From Mycolicibacterium rufum (lineage in GTDB: Bacteria; Actinomycetota; Actinomycetes; Mycobacteriales; Mycobacteriaceae): DNA of 64,000 bases. Made by a program: the position numbers and the translations under genes. The stretch is taken from contig NZ_CP092427.2 in assembly GCF_022374875.2 (NCBI RefSeq), forward strand, positions 5,642,001 to 5,706,000. Direction: 5' to 3'. Below the pieces are notes generated by a model. It was not told the origin of the DNA and did no database searches. It saw only the letters and a program-made list of their open reading frames with translations. Below, piece after piece: positions 55,679 through 64,000 of the stretch (the stretch's first letter is position 1; each line of letters begins with the position of its first letter).

Positions 55679-56812
55679 ATGCATACTCCCCTGTGCGACC
55701 AACTCGGCATCGAGTTTCCGATCTTCGCGTTCACCCACTGCCGTGACGTCGTGGTCGCGGTCAGCAAGGCGGGCGGCTTCGGCGTGCTCGGCGCGGTCGG
55801 CTTCACCCCCGAGCAGCTCGAGATCGAGCTGAACTGGATCGACGAGCACATCGGTGACCACCCCTACGGCGTGGACATCGTGATCCCGAACAAGTACGAG
55901 GGCATGGACGCCGCCGACATGGACCCCGAGGTGCTCAAGAAGACCCTCAACGACCTGGTGCCCCAGGAACACATCGACTTCGCCAAGAAGATCCTCTCCG
56001 AGCACGGCGTGCCCGTCGAGCACAGCGACGACGACGCCCTGCAGCTGCTCGGCTGGACCGAGGCCACGGCCACCCCACAGGTCGAGGTGGCGCTGCAGCA
56101 TCCCAAGGTCACGATGATCGCGAACGCGCTGGGCACGCCGCCGGCCGACATGATCGCCCACATCCACGAGCAGGGCCGGGTGGTCGCCGCGCTGTGCGGG
56201 TCGCCGTATCAGGCCCGCAAGCACGCCGACGCGGGCGTCGACATCATCATCGCCCAGGGCGGCGAGGCGGGCGGGCATTGCGGCGACATCGGCTCGATCG
56301 TGCTGTGGCCGCAGGTGGTCAAGGAGGTCGCCCCCGTCCCCGTGCTGGCCGCAGGCGGCATCGGCAGCGGTCAGCAGATCGCGGCCGCGCTGGCCTTGGG
56401 CGCCCAGGGGGCGTGGACCGGGTCGCAGTGGGTGATGGTCGAGGAGTCCGAGCACACCCCGGTCCAGCACGCCGCCTACGCCAAGGCGACTAGCCGCGAC
56501 ACCGTGCGCAGCCGGTCGTTCACCGGCAAGCCGGCGCGCATGCTCAAGAACGACTGGACCGAGGCGTGGGAGGATCCGGAGAACCCGAAGCCGCTCGGAA
56601 TGCCGTTGCAGTACATGGTGTCCGGGATGGCCGTGGCGGCGACGCACAAGTACCCCAACGAGTCCGTTGACGTCGCGTTCAACCCCGTCGGTCAGGTGGT
56701 CGGGCAGTTCACCAAGGTCGAGAAGACGGCGACGGTGATCGAGCGCTGGGTGCAGGAGTACCTGGAGGCGACGGGCCGGCTCGCCGAGCTCAACGAGGCC
56801 GCCGCCGTCTAG
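55679..56812 (+). CDS. Nitronate monooxygenase-family flavoprotein, probable KstR target
   Basis: A 377-residue FMN TIM barrel of the 2-nitropropane-dioxygenase/enoyl-reductase family. It begins MHTPLCDQLGIEFPIFAFTH and has KAGGFGVLGAVGF, IIAQGGEAGGHCGDIGSIVLWPQVV (FMN phosphate loop region) and VPVLAAGGIGSGQQIAAALALGAQGAWTGSQW. In mycobacteria some members act in cholesterol CD-ring breakdown (IpdC) or belong to the KstR regulon (Rv1894c, from memory). The operator at 55627-55640 fits that. The start has AGGAG 7-8 nt upstream. A perfect 19-bp hairpin follows the stop. Confidence 0.85.
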   Translation: MHTPLCDQLGIEFPIFAFTHCRDVVVAVSKAGGFGVLGAVGFTPEQLEIELNWIDEHIGDHPYGVDIVIPNKYEGMDAADMDPEVLKKTLNDLVPQEHIDFAKKILSEHGVPVEHSDDDALQLLGWTEATATPQVEVALQHPKVTMIANALGTPPADMIAHIHEQGRVVAALCGSPYQARKHADAGVDIIIAQGGEAGGHCGDIGSIVLWPQVVKEVAPVPVLAAGGIGSGQQIAAALALGAQGAWTGSQWVMVEESEHTPVQHAAYAKATSRDTVRSRSFTGKPARMLKNDWTEAWEDPENPKPLGMPLQYMVSGMAVAATHKYPNESVDVAFNPVGQVVGQFTKVEKTATVIERWVQEYLEATGRLAELNEAAAV

Positions 56813-56817
56813 GGATG

Positions 56818-56858
56818 TCGGCGTGGTTGTCGACGCCCAGCGTCGACAACCACGCCGA
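56818..56858. terminator. Perfect 19-bp inverted repeat, bidirectional terminator
   Basis: Two exact 19-bp arms with a 3-nt loop (CCA) fill the 48-bp gap between the convergent stops of the nitronate-monooxygenase gene and the DUF1801 gene. The stem is much stronger than others in the window. Confidence 0.7.
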
Positions 56859-56860
56859 AT

Positions 56861-57229
56861 TCACTTGCTGTTGAGCGCGATCGCGGCCTTGACCAGCGCC
56901 GTGAACGCCTTCTCGTCGACGGTGTCGCCCTCACGGAAGTCGATGGCGCGCCGGGTGTTTCCGTCCAGGCTCGCGTTGAACAGCCCCGCCGGGTCGTTCA
57001 GCGAGGCGCCCTTGGCGAAGGTCACCTTGACGTAGTCCTTGTACGACTCGCCGGTGCAGATCATGCCGTCGCGGTACCAGACGGGCACTCCGCGCCACTT
57101 CCACTCCTCGACGACGTCCGGGTCGGCAAGGTGGATGAGGTCGCGGATCCGGGCGAGGGTGTCCCCGCGCCAGTCCCCGAGTTCCTGGATGCGCTCGTCG
57201 ATCATCTCGGCGGGTGTGCGGTCGGCCAT
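56861..57229 (-). CDS. DUF1801 (YdhG-like) protein
   Basis: A 122-residue protein of the YdhG/DUF1801 family. DWRGDTLARIRDLIHLADPDVVEEWKWRGVPVWYRDGMICTGESYKDYVKVTFAKGASLNDPAGLFN holds the conserved core, in which EEWKWRGVPVWY is diagnostic. The family is small, cytoplasmic and uncharacterised. GAGGAGG lies about 8 nt before ATG 57229. It is 11 bp after the VOC gene in the same direction, so it is probably last in an AraC-VOC-DUF1801 operon. Confidence 0.85.
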   Translation of the reverse strand: MADRTPAEMIDERIQELGDWRGDTLARIRDLIHLADPDVVEEWKWRGVPVWYRDGMICTGESYKDYVKVTFAKGASLNDPAGLFNASLDGNTRRAIDFREGDTVDEKAFTALVKAAIALNSK

Positions 57230-57241
57230 GCCGGTGCCTCC

Positions 57242-57658
<417 letters not shown>

Positions 57659-57663
57659 GGCCC

Positions 57664-58113
57664 TCACGCTAGGTGCAGCCCGGTCCCCGGTGCTTCTCGA
57701 TTCCTGACCGGTCGGGTCACCTTCTTCTCCAGGCAGGACGGCAGGCCCGCCGCCGACCGCGTCGCACGATCCCGGTAGACGCTGGGCGGCATGCCCACCA
57801 GTTCGGTGAACCGGGTGCTGAAAGTGCCCAGCGACGAGCAGCCGACGGCGAAGCACACCTCGGTCACCGTCAGGTCGCCGCGGCGCAGCAGTGCCATCGC
57901 ACGCTCGATGCGCCGGGTCATCAGATAGGAGTACGGCGACTCGCCGTAGGCGAGCTTGAACTGCCGGGACAGGTGCCCCGCCGACATGTGCACCCCGCGG
58001 GCGAGCGCTTCGACGTCCAACGGTTGGGCGTAGTCCCGGTCGATCCGGTCGCGGACGCGGCGCAGCAGCATCAGATCGCGAAGACGGTTCGGCGGGACGG
58101 CATCCGGAGGCAT
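57664..58113 (-). CDS. AraC-family transcriptional regulator (DNA-binding domain only)
   Basis: A 149-residue regulator consisting of two helix-turn-helix motifs: PLDVEALARGVHMSAGHLSRQFKLAYGESPYSYL (first) and TVTEVCFAVGCSSLGTFSTRFTELVGMPPSVYR (second). There is no effector domain, as in short AraC proteins that pair with VOC partners. It is the first gene of an operon with the VOC and DUF1801 genes. ATG 58113 is preferred over ATG 58137. It diverges from the TetR gene, with 86 bp between starts. Confidence 0.85.
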   Translation of the reverse strand: MPPDAVPPNRLRDLMLLRRVRDRIDRDYAQPLDVEALARGVHMSAGHLSRQFKLAYGESPYSYLMTRRIERAMALLRRGDLTVTEVCFAVGCSSLGTFSTRFTELVGMPPSVYRDRATRSAAGLPSCLEKKVTRPVRNREAPGTGLHLA

Positions 58114-58156
58114 CCCGGCGATCTTACGACGCCGCACTTCCGTCCTCGCGCCGGAT

Positions 58157-58176
58157 TATGTAGGGTTGCATACATA
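58157..58176. promoter_or_regulatory. Inverted repeat TATGTA-N8-TACATA, probable TetR operator
   Basis: Half-sites of 6 bp separated by 8 nt lie 24 bp before the TetR gene and cover a TAGGGT -10 box (58161-58166). GGAAGGGAG follows as ribosome site. The placement suggests TetR autorepression together with the coupled oxidoreductase gene, and perhaps effects on the divergent AraC gene. Confidence 0.6.
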
Positions 58177-58199
58177 GCGAGGAAGGGAGCCGGCGGGCG

Positions 58200-58789
58200 A
58201 TGGCTGGTCCACGTGAGCGCATGGTCGTCTCGGCCGCGTTACTGATCCGCGAGCGCGGCGCCCACTCCACCGCGATCGCCGACGTACTCGCACACAGTGG
58301 TGCCCCGCGCGGATCGGCCTACCACTACTTCCCCGGCGGCCGCACCCAGTTGCTCTGCGAAGCCGTCGACTATGCCGCCGAGTACATGATCGCGCGACTC
58401 GACGCCGCCGACTCCTGCCTCGACGCGCTCGACGAGCTGTTCCGCGGCTATCGGAAAGATCTGCAGCGCAGTGACTTCCGCGCCGGATGTCCCGTGGTCG
58501 CCGTCGCTGTCGAGGCCGGCGATCCCGACAGACCCGACCAGTCGGCGCCGGTGCTGGCCCGAGCCGCCGCTGCGTTCACACGCTGGCGCGGGGCGATCGC
58601 GACGCGGATGCGCGCCGACGGGATCGACGAGCCGCGAGCCGAGGATCTGGCGGTGTTGACGCTGTCGGCGTTCGAGGGCGCGCTGGTCCTCGCGCGGGCG
58701 GCCCGCGACGTCGAACCCCTGGACCGGGTGCATGCCCAACTGCGGTCGCTGATCGGCGACCAGATGCCCGCGAGAAAGCGAACCCCACG

Positions 58790-58793
<4 letters not shown>
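58200..58793 (+). CDS. TetR-family regulator (Rv0196-like)
   Basis: A 197-residue repressor. The N-terminal helix-turn-helix is in STAIADVLAHSGAPRGSAYHYFPGG (about residues 23-47), the type seen in LmrA/YxaF-like TetR proteins. The C-terminal ligand domain contains DFRAGCPVVAVAVEAGD. The stop overlaps the start of the molybdopterin oxidoreductase (ATGA), the same gene order as Rv0196-Rv0197 in M. tuberculosis (from memory). It probably senses a substrate or inhibitor of that enzyme through the inverted repeat upstream. Confidence 0.9.
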
Positions 58794-61048
<2,255 letters not shown>

Positions 61049-61085
61049 GGCGCGACGGATCCCCGATCCTCGGCCCGGAGTTCTG

Positions 61086-61934
61086 TCAGGAGACGGTGCC
61101 CTGGGCGTCGAGGGCCGCCAGCCGATCGGTGAGCGCCGCGCGCACCGCATCATGGGCGTCGGCGCCGAAGGTGAGCCTCAGCGGTGGCTTCGGATGACGG
61201 GTGCTGTCGTAGATCGCCGCAGCGATGTCGGCGGGGTCGGCGGGCAGCGTGGCACCGTCGGTGGCCGCCAGTCGGCGTCGTATCCGTCCGACCTCGGTGT
61301 CACGGTACGCAGCCGACTCCGGTGTATATCGCAGGGCAGAGACGAACTCGGTCCGCGTGCCGCCGGGTTCGATCAGGGACAGGAAGATGCCGAACTCGGC
61401 GACTTCGCGGCTGACGCTTTCCGTGAATCCCTCCAGTCCCCACTTGCCCGCGTGGTACGCGCTGTGCGTCGGCATGGCCACCTGTCCACCCATGCTGGAG
61501 ATCTGCACGATGCGTCCCCCGCCCTGCTCCCGCATCGACGGGAGGAAGGCCCGCGTGATCGCCATCGGGGCCATCAGCAGTACTTCGATCTGGTCACGAA
61601 CGTCGGCCTCGGTCATCTCCTCGGCAGCCCCCACCACGGCGTAACCGGCGTTGTTGACCACGATGTCCACGGGGCCCGCCGACAGCGTCCGGGCGATCAC
61701 TCGCTCGATCGCCGCCGGTGATGCCACATCGAGCGCCTCGACCGTCAGCCGGTCGCCGTAACGCGCCCTCAGGTCGTCCAACGCGGCGGTGCGCCGAGCC
61801 GTCGCGGTGACGCTGTCGCCGCGTTCGAGTGCATGCACGGTCACGGCCCTGCCGAGTCCGCCCGACGCGCCGGTGATGAACCAGCGCCGAACGCTCTTGC
61901 CTGCGATGTCCGTGGGGAGGGCGATGTCGGTCAT
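61086..61934 (-). CDS. Short-chain dehydrogenase/reductase
   Basis: A 282-residue classical SDR. The cofactor site is WFITGASGGLGRAVTVHALERGD (residues 18-40), NNAG is in VDIVVNNAGYAVVG near residue 92, catalytic residues lie in RIVQISSMGGQVAMPTHSAYHAGKWGLEG (S, Y, K) near residues 140-168, and EPGGTRTEF follows. It resembles the oxidoreductases often annotated as steroid or retinol-type SDRs; the substrate is unknown. No KstR-type site is seen upstream. ATG 61934 has a weak GAGAGG. It converges on the molybdopterin oxidoreductase, 38 bp apart. Confidence 0.85.
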   Translation of the reverse strand: MTDIALPTDIAGKSVRRWFITGASGGLGRAVTVHALERGDSVTATARRTAALDDLRARYGDRLTVEALDVASPAAIERVIARTLSAGPVDIVVNNAGYAVVGAAEEMTEADVRDQIEVLLMAPMAITRAFLPSMREQGGGRIVQISSMGGQVAMPTHSAYHAGKWGLEGFTESVSREVAEFGIFLSLIEPGGTRTEFVSALRYTPESAAYRDTEVGRIRRRLAATDGATLPADPADIAAAIYDSTRHPKPPLRLTFGADAHDAVRAALTDRLAALDAQGTVS

Positions 61935-62018
61935 GCCGCCGCCAACCTCTCGGCGCCGGACTTTGTTCCCGCCGCCGACGCCGCCGAGACGATCCGGGCG
62001 GTGCCGGCAGGCCGGCTC

Positions 62019-62483
62019 CTAAGGGGCCAACGGGGCCGGGTCGGCAGGCGCCGGGGCGGGCGGCGGGGCGACCGGCGACATGGCCTGCGTGGGGCCTGCC
62101 GACATCGGACGCTGGGTCAGCAGCAGCAGGGCGTCCGAACCCGTCACCTCCTGGGTCTGCATCGCGTGCCACAGGTCGCGCAGGTACCCCAGCTTCGTCT
62201 GCGTCGTCGGGGTCTCGGTGGTTCCCGGCGGCAGGTTCTCCGGGCTGGACAGGTGCGGAACGCCGTCGGCGAGAGCGGGATCGGCCGGCGCGGCCGGACC
62301 GGCGGCCAGGGACTGCACCGGTGCGGCGTCGCCCGGCACGGGCACCGGGGCCGGCGCGGGCAGCGGCGCGGGCACGGGCTCCGGCGGTGGCGCGGGCTGT
62401 GCGGCCGCCGGCGATGCGCAGGTGATCAGCGCCGCGAACGCGGCGACCCCCGCGGCAACCGCAGTCTTGTCCCATCCGATCAT
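62019..62483 (-). CDS. Secreted Ala/Pro-rich protein
   Basis: A 154-residue exported protein. The signal peptide is TAVAAGVAAFAALITCASPAAA, cleaved near residue 29. PAPPPEPVPAPLPAPAPVPVPG follows, then a conserved middle, ENLPPGTTETPTTQTKLGYLRDLWHAMQTQEVTGSDALLLLTQRPMSAGP, and a second Pro-rich tail. The central GYLRDLWHAMQTQEVTGSDALLLLTQR is the only likely folded part and suggests a short helical hairpin. Similar Pro/Ala-rich secreted proteins are common in mycobacteria, function unknown. AAGGGGG lies about 9 nt before ATG 62483. Confidence 0.75.
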   Translation of the reverse strand: MIGWDKTAVAAGVAAFAALITCASPAAAQPAPPPEPVPAPLPAPAPVPVPGDAAPVQSLAAGPAAPADPALADGVPHLSSPENLPPGTTETPTTQTKLGYLRDLWHAMQTQEVTGSDALLLLTQRPMSAGPTQAMSPVAPPPAPAPADPAPLAP

Positions 62484-62658
62484 CGCCGGTGCCCCCTTCG
62501 GGTCAGTGGTTGCACTGATGAGCCAGTGCAACCATTGTCACCCTGTGCTTCCCCACACGGGCCCCATTCGTTACAGCGCGGGTTCGGCGAAGTCCGCGCA
62601 CGGAGCCCCGCCGGTGGTGTAGGTATGCGATATAGCCCCGTGACGGCAAGGAGCAAGC

Positions 62659-63915
62659 ATGCCGACTCCGGATCTCCCGCCCGGTTTCGACTTCACCGAC
62701 CCTGACCTCAATTGCGCGCGACTGCCGGTGGAGGAACTCGCCGCGCTGCGGCGCAGCGCACCCATCTGGTGGAACGAGCAGACCGGCGGCGGCGCCGGGC
62801 CGTTCGGCGACGGCGGTTACTGGGTGGTGACCAAACACCACGACGTCAAGGAGATCTCCAAGCGCAGCGATGTGTTCTCCAGCCTGGAGAAGACCGCACT
62901 CCCCCGCTATCCCGAGGGGTCCACGTTCGAGCAGATCGAGACCGGCAAGTTCGTGCTGCTCAACATGGATGCGCCGCACCACACCCACCTGCGCAAGATT
63001 GTCTCGCGCGGTTTCACCCCTCGCGCGGTCGAGCGGTTGCGCGCCGATCTGGACGCCCGCGCGCAGAACATCGCCAAGAGCGCAGCCGCCGAGGGCGCCG
63101 GCGACTTCGTCGAGCAGGTGTCCTGCGAGTTGCCGCTGCAGGCCATCGCGGGTCTGCTGGGCATCCCCGTCGAGGACCGCAAGAAGCTGTTCGACTGGTC
63201 CAACCAGATGGTCAGCGATGACGATCCCGAGTTCGCGCACTACGACAACCGCAATGCCGCAACCGAACTCATCATGTATGCGATGCAGCTCGCGGCCGAG
63301 CGCGCCGAGCAGCCCGGCGAGGACATCGTCACCAAGCTGATCGAGGCCGACGTCGAGGGGCACAAACTCTCCGACGACGAGTTCGGCTTCTTCATGGTGC
63401 TGCTGGCCGTCGCCGGCAACGAGACCACCCGCAACTCGATCACCCACGGCATGATCGCCTTCACCGAGTTCCCCGACCAGTGGGAGCTGTTCAAGCGGGA
63501 GCGGCCGACCACCGCCGTCGACGAGATCGTCCGGTGGGCCACGCCGGTGACGTCGTTCCAGCGCACCGCGCTGTGCGACTACGAGCTCTCCGGCGTGCAG
63601 ATCAAGAAGGGCCAGCGGGTGGTGATGTCCTACCGGTCGGCCAACTTCGACGAAGAGGTGTTCACCGACCCGTACACGTTCGACATCCTGCGCGACCCGA
63701 ACCCGCATGTCGGGTTCGGCGGCACCGGCGCGCACTACTGCATCGGTGCGAACCTGGCCCGCATGACGATCGAGTTGATGTTCAACGCGATCGCCGACCA
63801 CATGCCCGACCTGCGGTCGATCGGCACCCCGGAACGCCTGCGCTCCGGCTGGCTCAACGGCATCAAGCACTGGCAGGTCGACTACACCGGTACGGGCTGC
63901 CCCGTCGCGCACTGA
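62659..63915 (+). CDS. cyp125: Cytochrome P450 CYP125-family steroid C26/C27-monooxygenase
   Basis: A 418-residue P450. The heme cysteine is C361 in VGFGGTGAHYCIGANLARM, the ExxR pair is in TAVDEIVRWATPVTSFQRT, and the I-helix oxygen motif is AVAGNETTRNSIT. NMDAPHHTHLRKIVSRGFTPRAVERL and CELPLQAIAGLLGIP match mycobacterial CYP125A1, which hydroxylates the cholesterol side-chain terminus, nearly word for word. It may be a second CYP125, since CYP125A1 usually sits in the igr cluster. AAGGAG lies 5-6 nt before ATG 62659. Unlike other genes here with steroid hints, no full KstR site is visible upstream. Confidence 0.9.
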   Translation: MPTPDLPPGFDFTDPDLNCARLPVEELAALRRSAPIWWNEQTGGGAGPFGDGGYWVVTKHHDVKEISKRSDVFSSLEKTALPRYPEGSTFEQIETGKFVLLNMDAPHHTHLRKIVSRGFTPRAVERLRADLDARAQNIAKSAAAEGAGDFVEQVSCELPLQAIAGLLGIPVEDRKKLFDWSNQMVSDDDPEFAHYDNRNAATELIMYAMQLAAERAEQPGEDIVTKLIEADVEGHKLSDDEFGFFMVLLAVAGNETTRNSITHGMIAFTEFPDQWELFKRERPTTAVDEIVRWATPVTSFQRTALCDYELSGVQIKKGQRVVMSYRSANFDEEVFTDPYTFDILRDPNPHVGFGGTGAHYCIGANLARMTIELMFNAIADHMPDLRSIGTPERLRSGWLNGIKHWQVDYTGTGCPVAH

Positions 63916-64000
63916 GCGCACAGCTCGCCCAGCTCGGCCCGCGTCGGCCCAGGAGCCGGCGCCGGCCGCCACCCCGTCAGGTACACCGCGCGAGCTCGCT
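63882..64000 (-). CDS. Possible C-terminal end of a truncated gene
   Basis: From the right edge a minus-strand frame stays open for 38 codons to TAG 63882-63884, reading ARAVYLTGWRPAPAPG and then TRAELGELCAQCATG. It overlaps the cyp125 end by about 34 bp. The composition is plausible for a real protein tail, but the family is not recognisable. Confidence 0.3.
   Translation of the reverse strand, partial: RARAVYLTGWRPAPAPGPTRAELGELCAQCATGQPVPV

Noticed and set aside
57666..57671. TAGCGT as a leaderless promoter of the VOC gene
   Set aside because: It falls in the last codons of the AraC gene, and the VOC start lies 5 nt after the AraC stop behind GAGGG, so translational coupling explains it more simply.
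62565..62575. GTTACA-like KstR half-site upstream of cyp125
   Set aside because: The left half (AAC) of the consensus is missing, so it does not meet the motif.

Overview
The window looks like chromosomal DNA of a mycobacterium, most likely a rapid-growing, pigmented Mycolicibacterium-type species. Evidence seen in the sequence: roughly 70% GC, GTG starts in about a third of genes, an antigen-85-like mycolyltransferase, a 762-residue isocitrate lyase of the ICL2 type, a RipD-like pseudo-hydrolase, a CYP125 steroid hydroxylase, an FAAL-type FadD, an LLM flavoenzyme of F420 type, and many promoters in which a TANNNT -10 box lies 6-8 nt before the start codon (leaderless mRNA). About 71 complete genes are packed with no gap over about 230 bp, plus two possible gene ends at the window edges. 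I see no tRNA, rRNA, insertion sequence, prophage, integron or CRISPR array.

Layout. 1-4.0 kb: VOC protein, membrane protein, DHFR-like reductase, then lycopene cyclase and a PPOX-fold protein. 4.0-10.6 kb: a carotenoid region (CrtI/CrtD-type desaturase, GT2 glycosyltransferase, CruF-type hydratase, CrtU) with a BrkB protein and a CDP-alcohol phosphatidyltransferase inserted. Together with the lycopene cyclase this set fits an aromatic monocyclic hydroxycarotenoid glycoside (OH-chlorobactene glucoside type). 10.6-23.5 kb: mixed envelope and metabolic genes (CDF transporter, NDH-2 with a C-terminal extension, Ag85-like esterase, secreted proteins, LLM oxidoreductase, hydrolase, MOSC, YdcF, CPBP protease). 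23.5-27.4 kb: FAAL, RipD-like protein, Tpx, DUF899.

27.5-33.8 kb: TenA, then a tight three-gene operon (GTP cyclohydrolase II-like, DUF1688, upp) that matches URC1-URC4-URC6 of the yeast URC uracil-catabolism pathway, followed by icl2. 33.9-37.8 kb: a degenerate MenC-like protein, glutamine amidotransferase, Dabb protein, and an SGNH hydrolase beside an acyltransferase-3 membrane protein. 38.0-41.2 kb: a translationally coupled signalling operon (receiver-PP2C phosphatase, CHASE3-type histidine kinase, single-domain receiver). It may act with the STAS and RsbW-like pair at 53.8-54.7 kb in sigma-factor partner switching.

41.2-51.8 kb: phosphodiesterase, NlpC/P60-like protein, YaaA, amidase, hydrolase, CinA and a large GH2 glycosidase. 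51.9-64 kb holds apparent steroid-linked genes: an SDR and a DapB-like dehydrogenase share a divergent promoter carrying a perfect KstR-type operator, a nitronate-monooxygenase-family gene carries a second one, and a CYP125 gene closes the window. A TetR regulator coupled to a molybdopterin oxidoreductase (Rv0196-Rv0197-like) lies between them. Homology statements come from remembered family motifs; no database search was run.
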